64,000 nucleotides of DNA from Circinella minor (Eukaryota; Mucoromycota; Mucoromycetes; Mucorales; Lichtheimiaceae): positions 326,323 to 390,322 of the forward strand of contig JAEPRB010000010.1 of assembly GCA_016758965.1 (NCBI GenBank), written 5' to 3'. Every line of letters begins with the position of its first letter. Within the stretch, counting starts at the first letter, position 1. Position numbers and translations under genes: made by a program. The notes beneath the pieces were generated by a model. It was not told the origin of the DNA and made no database searches. It saw only the letters and a program-made list of their open reading frames with translations. Below, piece after piece: positions 49,977-61,231 of the stretch.

Positions 49977-52675
49977 ATGGTTGGTAAGTATATACTTTTT
50001 AGTATGATATATTATTGAAAGAATATTATATTAATTTTTTTTTTATTGTTCGTTTTCTTTTGTTTATTAAGCTGTTTTTCGAGCACAATACGTTTACGAA
50101 GCACAACAAGAGGATGAATTAAATTTACAAGCTGGTGACCAAGTTCATGTTTTAAATAATGACAATGAATCATGGTGGACTGTTGAAAATGTTGAAACTG
50201 GGAAAAAGGGTTTAGTCCCTAGTAATGTAATTTTACTTTTGTTTGTTATATTATATTCGTCATTCATATTGTTTTATTCTATGTATGTTTACATATACAT
50301 ATATTTACTTATTCATAATTTTTTTGTCTAACTATTTATTTATAGTTTCTTCAACAAATATCTTCAACAAATGAAAGTGGTAGTAAAATGAGCTCTGAAG
50401 GTAAAGAAAAACAATATGAATTTATTGACACTTATATATTTACTCACTCACTCACTCTCATTTTCTGTTTTATCTATTGCATAAAAGCTCCTATATTAGC
50501 AAAAGTCATTAATGAATATAAACCCCAAAATTCGGATGAATTAGCATTGTGGGTAAACGGAATTGTTACTATACTTGATCAATCTATTGGAGATGGTTGG
50601 TGGAAAGGTGATTTAAACGGCAAAGTGGGTGTATTCCCCTCCAATGTAAATATTATTATTATTTTCTTTCAATGGATAATAGATGATGTCTTATTAAATA
50701 ATTTTTTTTTTTTAAAAAAAAACGTTATATTATTATATATAGCACGTGAAATTAGTAGATGCTACGGAACAACTTGAATCATCAGATACTGCTAATACTT
50801 CTGGTGATTCTAAATCAACAAAGAGTAAGTTTATAAAGAAAAAAATGGGAGGGGGGAAAAGTGTGAAAGGTAGCCCTTTAAGAGTTGAACAAATGGTTGA
50901 TATACTAAATGGAATATGTTTATTTTAGGTCCATTTAAACTTGCAGCTTATGGTGTTAAGCAAGGAGGTATTGGTAGTATTCTTGCTGGTGGAATGAATT
51001 TAAGAAAGAAAAGTGGAGGTTCTAATAATAGGACTTCAATTGCTGAAGAAGATCATTCTGGAGGACCTTCGCCTACAGAACAAAAGGTATAAAAAGTATA
51101 AATTCACCTTTTAATGTAATTCAAAATTTTCTAAACACTTTTTATTTCCTTTTTTAGCCTAGTACATCGAGTGATAATAAATTTAACAATACGAGCGAAT
51201 CGACTTTACATAAGAAAGGTAAACTATATATATATATATATATATATACCATAGTACATGACAAAAAAAAAAACAAAGATGGGAATGGATCAGAAAGGAA
51301 AAACTCATATTTACTATTCAATTATCTTTCAGGAATGGTAATACATGATTACGATCCTGAAAAATCCGATGAATTAAAATTATTACGTGGAGAACATGTA
51401 ACAATTACAGATACAATGGGTGATGAAGGTTGGTGGACAGGAATCAACGAAGCAGGACAATCGGGTGTATTTCCATCCAATTTTGTTCAAGTACTTGAAG
51501 AACAACATCCTCCACCTCGTCGAGCGCGTCCTCCTACCATTAAAACAGAAACAACTCAACCTTCTTCTAATAACAATAGTGAAAATCCACTTTCTCCAAA
51601 TTCAATGGCAAAACCACCTCCTGTTCCAGTTTCAACACGACCTACAACACTTATTTCAAATCGTTCATCAGAATCTTCTTCTTCTACAAGTCATACACCT
51701 GCACCCCCTGCAAGACCCGTCACATCTCCTCCTCTTCCAACAAGACGGCCTAATTCAAATGTTGGAACGAGTGGGGTTCCTGAACCACCTAAAAGAACAC
51801 ATAAACCACGTCAACCTTCTATTCCACTTGTTGCACCTGATCTACCTCCCATTACTTCAAAATCAATCGAACGACCCCAAAGTAATATTAATAATGAATC
51901 ACCCATAGCACCTTCAAGACCTTCAAGACATGTACCTACACCAACAGGAGGAGATGGTGCTATCTCACCACCAAGACGTTCTTCAACAGTTGAACGTCGT
52001 AGTATTGATGGTGATCATAATCGACCTCCTATCCCAATGGCAAAACCACCCAAGGTAAAAAAAAAAAAAAAAAAAAAATTGACTTGTATAAAAATAGGCT
52101 GCGTATATATATATATATATATATATAGGATCCTATGATTTTTTTGTATACTTTATTCTTTCTCCTTCCCTTCTCAACTGAAAATATATATGTTTTATTT
52201 GAATTCATTATAGATGTTTGGTACAAAACAACATGGAGCAGTAGTACCTCCACCACGTACATCTTCTGGATCACGACCTTCAAGTCAAGCTGTACCTCCA
52301 TCAGTACCAGGTATTGTACCATCTCCTCGTCAATTATCTATTTCTGGAGAATCTTCACTTATGGACCCACAACAAAAAGATACAACATCTCCATTATCTC
52401 CACCACCCATGCCAAAACGATCCATGCCAATGCCACCTCCTTCATCTACATCATCATCATCATCGATATCAACGAGTACACGTAATAAAAAAAATGAAAA
52501 TATATTATTAGAAGAAGAAGAAGAAGATAATAGTACTCTTGATCCAAAAATTGTTCATTTACTTCAACGAGAAATAGGTAAAATTCGTCATGAATTTGAA
52601 GCTTTATTGGAAATAGAAAGAAAAGAACGTCAAAGATTGGAAAATGAAATTCAAGAATTGAAACAAAGTCAATAG
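49977..52675 (+). CDS. triple-SH3 adaptor with CIN85/CD2AP architecture
   Basis: Nine exons: 49977-49983, 50072-50226, 50346-50400, 50488-50645, 50743-50824, 50929-51086, 51158-51218, 51333-52054 and 52214-52675. They give 619 residues in exact frame. SH3-1 is at about 3-58 (VYEAQQEDELNL, ESWWTVEN, GLVPSNF). SH3-2 is at 74-130 (DELALWVNGIVTILD, GDGWWKGDL, GVFPSNHVKLV). SH3-3 is at 227-282 (YDPEKSDELKLLRGEHV, DEGWWTGI, GVFPSNFVQVLEE). A long Pro/Ser/Arg-rich linker carries many PxxP and PPxPxR-type motifs. The last ~43 residues form a charged coiled coil (REIGKIRHEFEALLEIERKE). Three N-terminal SH3 domains, a proline-rich centre and a C-terminal coil are the plan of animal CIN85 and CD2AP, which scaffold endocytosis and actin. 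Function here is inferred. The first coding exon is only 7 nt. Confidence 0.9.
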
Positions 52676-52921
52676 TAAAAATTCTTATTATTATTTATTA
52701 TTGTATGTATAATTCCCCCCCCCCTCCCCTCCCTCCCCGAACTCTCAGCAAAAAAAAAAAGAATGTCATTTTGTGTGGGAACATGAAATTTCCCACGCTC
52801 TTTTCTCTTATTGGCTTAGTTTTTCTTGATAATAAAAATAAAATAAAAATCATCTTTGTTTCTTCCCTCTCTCTCTCTTTATTAAATTTTCCTTCCCCAC
52901 TTTTTTTTTTTTTTATAACAA

Positions 52922-53963
52922 ATGATTGCTTCTGATAACGCTATTTTGGAACTTATTTTCAATCCTGGTAATGTTCATTTTTTTTTTCTTTTTTCATTTT
53001 CTTTCTTCAACACTATTTCAATTAAAAATCATTATATATATTTTTAGAATTACAAGGTCAAGGATTACCAACACCAGATACCCAAGAAAAAGATACATAT
53101 GGTAAAAATAATAATAATAATATTACTACGTACCTAATAATGAAAGGGATATACAAATTCTAACGTGTGTTTTATAATAGCTACTGATATTAATCCTGAA
53201 GCTCTTAAAGAACTGAAACAAATTGAACAACAAGCTATTGAACATGCAAATAATGGACAATTAAAAGATGCATTAAATATTTTAAATACATGTATAAGTC
53301 GAGAACCTACTTATGCTCCAGCTTATAATAATCGGTAAAAAAAAACAAGAAAGTTTACGATTGGGAAGAAAGGGATGTCGGTTGGTATTTTATTTATTAA
53401 CCATCCTTTTTTTTTTTTTTTGGTTTGGATTTGTACGTAGTGCACAAGTATATCGTTTATTAAAAGACAATGAAGCAGCATTAAAAGATTTAAATAGTGC
53501 AGTTGAAAAAGCAAATGGTCAAAATTGGATTTTACGACAGGTTAGTTTATTTATTTATTTATAAATGAAGAGGGTATATTTGAATGTATAAAAAGTAAAA
53601 AGAGCAAAAAAAAAAAAAAAATTGATGTTGATTATTTTGGTAATATATATATATATATATATATATATTGTTAGGCATATACACAACGAGCTATTTTAAA
53701 AAAACAAATGGGTGATAAGGATGGATCTCTTGAAGATTTTCAACTAGGTAATATATATAATTTGAAGTGTAATGGAGTTACGTATAAAAAAAAAAAAGAT
53801 GTGAGAGTTGTTTACTGACATTTTTTATTTTATTTTTTGATTAAAAGGTGCCAAACATGGAAGTCCAATTGCAAGAGAAATTGCTGTGAGTGAAAATCCA
53901 TATGCTAAAATGTGTAATCAAGCTGTAATGGAAGTAATGAGTCGTGAATTTAATTTCCAATAA
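52922..53963 (+). CDS. TTC36-like tetratricopeptide protein
   Basis: Six exons: 52922-52967, 53048-53101, 53181-53334, 53441-53540, 53675-53747 and 53848-53963. They give 180 residues, close to the ~189 of animal TTC36 (HBP21). It opens with NAILELIFNPE, matching the conserved N-terminus of that family. Three TPR units follow: EQQAIEHANNGQLKDALNIL, then YAPAYNNRAQVYRLLKDNEA, then QAYTQRAILKKQMGD. It ends with GAKHGSPIAREIAVSENPYA and a CNQAV motif, again as in TTC36. Animal TTC36 has been linked to Hsp70 binding; the fungal role is unknown. It lies 246 bp downstream of the SH3 adaptor, on the same strand. Confidence 0.88.
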
Positions 53964-54395
53964 TAAATATATATATATATATATGTGTGTGTGTGTAAAT
54001 ATAACAATTTTGTGTAAAAAAGGAGGGTAGATATGCAATAAAAGTAAAAGATCATATATATATATATATATATATATGTTTATGTAATAATAATCATGAT
54101 ATATTAAGAAAAAAAAAAAGAACGCCTCCAATCGAAAAAAAAAAAAAAGAAAAACAAAAGAAAGCAGAAGGATTACAAAATAATTTGTGAGTTGAATTGG
54201 TTGTGTGTGTGTGTGTGTGTGTGCTATGTGTGTGTTTATGTGAAATGGAAAAGATATATAATATATAAATATATATATTATTGTAGTTGTGAACGAAAAA
54301 GAGTTTTGTGTAGGATGAGGGAAAAAAGATATAAAAAGAAGGGGGAAAATGGGTTAGATTGGTGGTAGTTATGTACAAAAGAAATGCATTTTTTT
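53964..54395. other. intergenic between converging genes
   Basis: 432 bp of simple sequence: (AT)n and (GT)n tracts (53966-53996, 54053-54077, 54201-54222) and A runs. It holds the 3' ends of the TTC36-like gene and of the transcription factor gene. No further gene is visible. Confidence 0.6.
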
Positions 54396-56690
54396 TTATA
54401 GAGTTGCTTCTGACTTGACAATATGTTGTAATCCATCATCACTTAAAGAAGTGGAAGAAGAATTATTATTATTAATATTTACTCCTGGTTTTGATTTTTT
54501 CGCCCTTTCCCGAAGAGCTTGTAAAATATCTGCTGCTTGTTGTTGTAATTGAATGGTAGGTTCATCTGTAGATAAATTTAACCATTGAGGTAATATTCTT
54601 TGAAGATATAATACAACAGTATCTGTATGAACCATCTTTGCTTGTTGTATAATTCGTAATGTACGTATTAAATTAATTCGACATAAATGAATAATATCTG
54701 GATCTTGACTATTTAATTCTAACATATGATATACATGAGATGTTGTCAAGGTACCATAAACCGGACTATGATAACAACCCATTGGATCCACAACAAGTAA
54801 AAATTCTAAAACCAATGTAAAATGACATGCTGCATCCAAACATCCTACAACCGTATAAAGTTCTACATCCTTTTCTTCTTTTTTTTCTTCCTCTCTTCTG
54901 GTTTCTTGATTATTATTCCTTGACGATGATTCCTTTGTTAAAAAAGTATTATAAAACGATGCATCATCTGGTAATAGTCGTGCGAGCGATGCTGTAATAG
55001 CTCCTTGATGTTGTTGTGAGGATATGTGTTGTTGAGGATAATGAATACGCTCATAAATATCTTTAATATGTGCTTCTCGTATAGGTCGTTCTCTTTCCAA
55101 TGTTTGTAAATAACGTTTGGGAAGAAAGGGAATATGGGTTGAAATCAATGTATCATAATGTAAAGTATGTAAAAGCAATGGTTCCAGATCAGAAGACCTT
55201 GTCCATGATTTGTTGTTCAATTTAGCTGGTTGAGTTAAATCCAATTGAAAAGCAGGGGATGTATTCATATAAGTTTCAAATAACATTTCATCCATAGAAG
55301 ATTCACGTCCTTTGGGTGATCGATGCGTAATAAAATAAGCAGATCGAAATAAATTCATTTTACGAATCATGACAACACGGGAATAAAGTGCCAAGTATTC
55401 TACTCGTTTTGCAGTGGATATGGTTGTTGTTGTTGTTGTTGAGGATGATGTTGTTGTTGTTGGTTGTTGTTGTATTTCTTCATTGGATAAAGGTTGTGGA
55501 AAATTAACATGCCAATCTGCAACATCAATTCGACCTGTAGATCCAGATCCGTTCCATTCTGTAAAATAATCTGCACATAATAACATCCATGCAAACCTTC
55601 GTAATTTTTCTTTTTCTTCCTCGGATTGTTCCTGTTCCTGTTCCTCTTGATTCGTGTCCTTGTCATGACGCGTCGTCGTATGATCACTTTCTGATCCATT
55701 TCCTTTTTCATCAATATCAATACGATGAAGATCCATAGCTAATGCCATCCTTAATGCCAATGAAAACAAAGGAGATTGCGTTCTTGCTGGAGAAAATAAA
55801 TTAATATGACCTTGAGGATAGGCTGATAATAAAAATAAAGCTTGGACAACAGATAAATGATGAGTGACATCAAATAAATCTTGTAATAAGAGACGTGCAT
55901 GTGCATAATAAGCATGCATCAATCCTGACGCTATTTGTGAAGGACCTTGTTTATGTATCATAACATGACGAATCATCAATGAACAAATACTTAAAACTAA
56001 TAAAGTTTCGACAGGATGTTCTTTCGATGCTGCTGGATGTGTTAATACCAAATCTGTTTCTTTTAATAAACGTGGAATATGGAAAAAGATAGCTCCATCA
56101 CACATGACAAACGCTTGAACACATTGTCGCATCAACTGCATCGAATTAAACTGTCGAAAAATATCTGCTTTAGGTACTGGAAATACACTGGATAATACTA
56201 ATGCTGTTGCAATGGAATGTAAATAAGTTGGCATCTGATGATAATAATAATATTCTTCATTTAAATGACTGTTGTTATGGTTATCATTATGGATATCTGA
56301 TGAATGGTGTAATGAAAATAAAGAAGAAGAAGGTGGAGAAAAAGGTGGTAAAGGACATGGTTGAATATTGACAGCAAGTTGTTCAAGTACTTTTTCTAAT
56401 CCAGTGATCGTTTGAATATTAGTATCCAATGTCATTGTTGTAGGGGATAAATTTAATTTCCAACTGACAGCTTGATCTTGATTCGTTGAACTACTTTGTT
56501 GTTGTCGTGGATCAGCATTATTATTTATAATGGTGTTATTGTTATTATCATTGTGTTGTTGTTGTTGTTGATAGTTATTAATATGTTGTTTAGGTGTTGC
56601 TACCGCCAAACTAGCATGTCGTAAGATTTGAAGAGCTTCTTTTAAAAAATGATCTATAGGTATAGATCCGTTATGCTTAGAGGAGGGCAT
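54396..56690 (-). CDS. fungal-specific transcription factor domain protein, N-terminus uncertain
   Basis: One long open exon. From the first in-frame ATG at 56690 it encodes 764 residues. The middle region matches the fungal_trans fold: KADIFRQFNSMQLMRQCVQA, then PVETLLVLSICSLMIRHVMI, then YYAHARLLLQDLF, VVQALFLLSAYPQG, SLALRMALAMDLHRID and EKLRRFAWMLLCADYFTEW. An Asn/Gln-rich N-terminal stretch, an acidic repeat after the DLHRID motif and a Thr/Ser tract are inserted. Most such proteins begin with a Zn2Cys6 cluster. None is visible in this exon or in the 2 kb upstream. The frame stays open upstream to a CCAG acceptor at 56717-56720, so an N-terminal exon may exist further out. An out-of-frame ATG at 56707 would make a 17-codon overlapping uORF if transcription starts nearby. 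Confidence 0.82.
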   Translation of the reverse strand: MPSSKHNGSIPIDHFLKEALQILRHASLAVATPKQHINNYQQQQQHNDNNNNTIINNNADPRQQQSSSTNQDQAVSWKLNLSPTTMTLDTNIQTITGLEKVLEQLAVNIQPCPLPPFSPPSSSLFSLHHSSDIHNDNHNNSHLNEEYYYYHQMPTYLHSIATALVLSSVFPVPKADIFRQFNSMQLMRQCVQAFVMCDGAIFFHIPRLLKETDLVLTHPAASKEHPVETLLVLSICSLMIRHVMIHKQGPSQIASGLMHAYYAHARLLLQDLFDVTHHLSVVQALFLLSAYPQGHINLFSPARTQSPLFSLALRMALAMDLHRIDIDEKGNGSESDHTTTRHDKDTNQEEQEQEQSEEEKEKLRRFAWMLLCADYFTEWNGSGSTGRIDVADWHVNFPQPLSNEEIQQQPTTTTSSSTTTTTTISTAKRVEYLALYSRVVMIRKMNLFRSAYFITHRSPKGRESSMDEMLFETYMNTSPAFQLDLTQPAKLNNKSWTRSSDLEPLLLHTLHYDTLISTHIPFLPKRYLQTLERERPIREAHIKDIYERIHYPQQHISSQQHQGAITASLARLLPDDASFYNTFLTKESSSRNNNQETRREEEKKEEKDVELYTVVGCLDAACHFTLVLEFLLVVDPMGCYHSPVYGTLTTSHVYHMLELNSQDPDIIHLCRINLIRTLRIIQQAKMVHTDTVVLYLQRILPQWLNLSTDEPTIQLQQQAADILQALRERAKKSKPGVNINNNNSSSTSLSDDGLQHIVKSEATL

Positions 56691-58759
56691 ACGAGAGAGC
56701 AAACCATTCGAGTTGGCTGGAAAAAAAAAAAAAAAAAAGAGTTTAGAGTATTAAAAAAAAAAAAAAAAAAAAGGCTGGCTTTGGGGGGGATTGAAAAGAA
56801 GGTTTTTTTTGTTGGCGTAACAACAACAACAGGTTGAACAACTAAAAAAAATAACAACAAAATAAAAAAAAAGAGAATAAATAATACGAATAGGACGCGC
56901 GGTTGGTGTTACGGCACCCAAGTTACTGGTGAACTCAAAAAAAAAAAAAAAAATTGACAAAAGAGCAAATGAAAAAGAGACTTCTTTGACGACATATAAG
57001 ATTGAAAAAAAAAAAAATTGATCCTGTTTCTTTTTTTCCACTTTATAAAATATAATCTCCCCACTAACCTCCCCCCCCACCCCTCTTTTCTTTTTAAAAT
57101 CATTTTGTCAATGAGTAAGAAAGGCTCGATGAAAGATAGTAAAGGAAAAAGGGGGGGGGGGGTTGGAGACATGTGTGATTGACAATTAAGTCTATTGATT
57201 TTTTTTTTTTTTGTTTTAGTAAAAAAATAAAAGAGGGACCCTTTTTTTTTTTTTTTTACCCTATTCAAAGCTTAACTTCTTGTTCTCCCTCCCCCCCCCC
57301 ACACACACATCCCAACCCAATCCACTCTTTTTGATTTTCCACTTTGATTACAACTTCATTTACTAATTTTTTTGGATAACTTAACAGTGATAAATTAAAA
57401 AATGAATCCATTAAAAAAAAATTATTATTATTACACCATGGTTACACGACCTATGAATATTCTTGTTAAACCTTAACAGAAAAAAAAAAGCTTGTTTATA
57501 AATTGGGGGAGGGGGAAGTGAGCGGTTACGGAAAAGATGAATTGAAAAGGATGATTATCGCGCATTACATGATGCATTAATGATTTGATTTATAATATAA
57601 TAGTAAATCTATATTATTTATGTTTTTCACTTTTTTTTTCTTTACGCACATGTGTTTTTTTTTTTTTGTAATAGCAAATTAATTATTTAGTGAATAAAAT
57701 TATATACAATGGAGATTTTTTAAACTTTCTATGTAATGATCCATTTATATATACATGTATATACTATCCATCCACACACACACACGATCTTATATATGTT
57801 GCATGCATCAAACTTTTTTATTTTTACAATAAATCCACGTGCCAAACATTTATTTGTTCAACATTATAATTATTAATTCATGTAATAATAATAACAATAA
57901 CAATAATAAAACAACAAATAAATATATCTAACTATATAATTTGATCCAACTTGTAAAATATCGTACGTAATTGAATTTTTTTCTTCTTCTACGCTAGTGG
58001 TATCTAAGGAGCATTATTACCTTTTGTATAAATACAAGTTATCGCCGAATATTTATACTTTTTTTTTTTTTACATTAGAATAATAAATAATTTACATAGT
58101 ATACTAATATGTTTATGAATTACATTTATTTGCTTTTTCCCTCTGCTCTTTTTATTTAGGCATATGAATAAAGAACAAGAATTTTTAATACAGAGCCCTT
58201 TGTATCTTTAGATTTACATACAATAACAGTATATTCAATCTATTAATATATATATATATTGGTTGCTATGGATACATATATATATATATATACTTGGTGT
58301 AAATAGTTAGCCTTATTATGTGACTAAATTTGAAATGGTATTATTACCATACAATTTCTCTTTCTTTCTATTTGTTGTTCTTTATATAATATAAGAACAT
58401 TCTTTCCAAATAAATACAAAAATGTATGACTGAATTAAAACACTCTTTTTGCTTTGGAAAATTTTATTAAAAAAACACACGATTTATTTTTACTATCAGT
58501 TTTTTTTTTATTCTTTTTATATATATTTATTCAAATAATGAAGAAGAAAAAAAAAAACTTGGTGATAAACAACGTAGAAAATATATCATATAAAAGATAA
58601 AAAAAAAAAAAAAAAGAGAGAGAGGAGAGTTAAATAAAAAAAAAAGTGTCTAATAATTAGTTAATGCAATATGAAAAATAATATACAAAATTCTTTTTTT
58701 TTTTTTTTTTTCTATAAAAAAAAAAAAAATAAGTAAAAAAAAAAAAAAGGGGGAAACCT
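56691..58759. other. intergenic upstream of the transcription factor gene
   Basis: About 2 kb of AT-rich DNA with very long homopolymers: A17-A19 runs near 56722 and 56754, G10 near 57151, T16 near 57241, C10 near 57291. I searched for a zinc-cluster exon (CxxCRxxKxKC) and found none. The right end, 58560-58759, is almost entirely A and T tracts lying 3' of the UPF0014 gene. Confidence 0.5.
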
Positions 58760-60207
58760 CTAATCTTCATCTACTCGCCTATTCGATAATAAGGGTTGTC
58801 GTTCTTCATCCATAAATGTTTTCAAATTTTTCTGAAAACATCCACATAATAAATTTTTCATTTCTTTCCAAACATTTATCATCCAATGCTTCATTTGATG
58901 TAATAAAGGTATTTGAACTTTATTCACTCGTTCTGATCTTAATCGATGTTTACCATCAATAATTGCATGCATACACATCTAATTCAATATATATATTTCA
59001 AAATAATAAAAAAAAATATGAATAATGAAATCATTTATAATGGAAATAAAATCTACCCATTTTTACTTACGGCAACAACACCTAAAACAGCAATGCCTGA
59101 ACTTGCCGAAATCATAAATGTAATAATCTGTTGATATCGAACTGCATTCCAAATAGGGGCTCCGCTCAAAATTTGACCTGTCATTGTACCTGGTATGGTA
59201 ATAAATCCAACGATCGACATACGATTAATAGTAGGTAACATGGCTAATCGTACTGCTTCGATAGCAACAGAACGAGAAGCTTCAAATCGAGTTGCTCCAT
59301 AAGCTAAATAAGTTTCAATTCTTCCTTGATTCTCTGTTAATTCAGTTAAACAATTATCTAAACTAACAGCCATAGAACCTGTTGTTATGCCGAGTAATAA
59401 ACCAATGGTTGGAATGAAAATTTCCGGTACCCAAAAAGGATTTTCTTTTAATGCCCAACGTGTACCAATGACACCAATTAATAGAGTAGAAAATGTTGTA
59501 TTGATTAAAACGGATATAAACTACGTATAATATTTAATATTAATATAAGATCAAGTTTATTTTTCAAATGTTTCAAATATTACACAAACAATTTATTCCT
59601 TACCATACCATTCCATGTACGATCTGATTTGTTAAACACAGTCTCATATGTGCTTAATATCATTAATGCAGCTAATAATAATAAAATAATTTAGTATATA
59701 TATATATTTAATAGATCAAAAAATTTTATTTTTATTTTTTTATATTACCTGTCATAAATGCAACCCAATAAGGACTTTTAGCATCAAATACATATTGAAG
59801 TATATGTCCCTACATATAATATACATATTAGAAATTCAAAAATCATTAGAAATTTATATTCTTAAAAAAATCAAGTTATCATCCTACCATAATAGTAAGT
59901 TGTATTAAACATCGTAATGAACTAATTATCAATGGAATTTCCAATTTTAACCATAGCATAATAGATATAGCGACTTTTAGAAATATATATATATATATAT
60001 GAATTAGATTAAAAAAATCAAAACCTCAAAAAAAAAAAAAAAAAGCAGTAACAAAATCATTTCATAATTAATTTTTTTACCATCAATAAGTAAAAATGCT
60101 GCAGCTACCGCTACATTATACCATGTAAATGTAGCTTTGATACGTCCACCATCCTCATCCCCATATATAATTATATCCGAGATAATATCTGTTATTGTCG
60201 AATTCAT
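58760..60207 (-). CDS. UPF0014 / FetB-like membrane protein
   Basis: Six exons: 60081-60207, 59888-59973, 59749-59809, 59604-59671, 59071-59520 and 58760-58978. They give 336 residues with all phases matching. The UPF0014 core is clear: SLRCLIQLTIMGHILQYVFD, PTIGLLLGITTGSMAVSLDN, a cytosolic helix with YLAYGATRFEAS, and LPTINRMSIVGFITIPGTMT followed by GQILSGAPIWNAVRYQ. About seven transmembrane segments are expected. Bacterial FetB pairs with the ATPase FetA in iron export, and plant ALS3/STAR2 pairs with STAR1 in aluminium tolerance. No ATPase gene lies next to it here. The C-terminal ~70 residues are basic and soluble, ending in a DEERQPLLSNRR stretch that contains a dileucine-type sorting motif (ERQPLL), suggesting vacuolar or endosomal targeting. 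Confidence 0.88.
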
Positions 60208-60521
60208 TAAAAAAAAATGGTCAAGACCAAGAAAAAAAAAAAAAAAAAAAAGTAGGAGAAAAAAAAGAGAAAAGAGAAAAAAGGGAAAAGAGAAACGGGG
60301 GGGGTGGAGGTATTTTTTTTTTTTTTTTTTTTTGGGTTCTTTCAAGTTGGTACTTTTCTAATCTATGGGGGATGTTATAATAATTGTTTGTTCATCTTTT
60401 TTTTTTTAACCACTTTATTATCCGACGTCCGAACTACCGCGTTCGTTTCACCCTTTATTTCTTTTTTACTTTTGTGAAACAAAGGGAGAAAAAACTTTTT
60501 TTTTTTTTTTTTTTTATATAT
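60208..60521. other. intergenic
   Basis: 314 bp of homopolymer-rich DNA, with long A tracts near 60233-60250 and T tracts near 60313-60333 and 60497-60515. It separates the UPF0014 start from the stop of the 95-residue gene. No gene or other element is visible. Confidence 0.6.
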
Positions 60522-60809
60522 CTATCTTTTTATATGTTTTTTCTTGGTTTGGTTTAACTGAACTTCTTGTATAAAAGGTAATTCCTTTAATACTTGTATA
60601 ATGTCATTGGTAATATCCATGGGTTCATTTTCTTTTTTTTGACATTCTTCTTGTTCATTATTATTTTGAATCCATTCATATACATGCCATTGAGAAAGTT
60701 CTCCTACTTGTTCAATGTGTTTCAATAGACATGTCTTGTCATTAACAAGTATAGTAATGTTGTTTTGACAACACGAGGTTTTCAATAAAAACTTTTTAGG
60801 TAAAGACAT
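60522..60809 (-). CDS. small protein of unknown function, 95 residues
   Basis: Single exon with ATG at 60809. The composition is balanced: KKFLLKTSCCQNNITILVND, then KTCLLKHIEQVGELSQWHVY, an acidic Glu/Asn centre, and IIQVLKELPFIQEVQLNQ before a Lys-rich end. The pattern suggests an alpha/beta fold in the first half, but I recognise no family. It lies between the Atg17-like gene (stop 423 bp upstream on the same strand) and the UPF0014 gene. The non-repetitive sequence makes it likely real; no splicing is needed. Confidence 0.55.
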   Translation of the reverse strand: MSLPKKFLLKTSCCQNNITILVNDKTCLLKHIEQVGELSQWHVYEWIQNNNEQEECQKKENEPMDITNDIIQVLKELPFIQEVQLNQTKKKHIKR

Positions 60810-61231
60810 TTAAAAAAAAAATGTTTGTACAACAAACAATACTATGGAAGAAGTTTGAAAAGTGAGAGAAAGAGAGAGAAAGAGAGAAGATGAAGAAAAA
60901 AAGGGATTTTTCGCATGATGTATATAACACTAAATAACTTATATAAACATATCAAACATTTGTGGAGATAAAATGGATTTTTAATGCATTAAAACACGTG
61001 TGTACCGCCATGGATGAAACCCAACTCTATTTATTCTGTAACCGTTTTTCTCTTTTGGCATATACATGGTCTTTTTATCATATTTATATTTTTGTTTAAA
61101 CAAGTTTCAATCACAAAAAAAAAAAAAAAATTGGTTTATCCCGAAATTCAAGAAAGTTTATGCAAAATATTCATAGCAATACAAAAAGATAATTGGAGGG
61201 CCGGGGGGGGGTATATGATTTATATTATTTA
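60810..61231. other. intergenic
   Basis: 422 bp between the Atg17-like stop and the 95-residue gene start. It holds a GA-rich run at 60862-60886 and an A16 run near 61115. A 105-codon plus-strand frame overlapping the Atg17 end is low complexity and not credited. Confidence 0.55.

Noticed and set aside
56909..57268. Overlapping minus-strand frames upstream of the transcription factor.
   Set aside because: They are built from poly-Lys/poly-Phe homopolymers and show no Zn2Cys6 motif.
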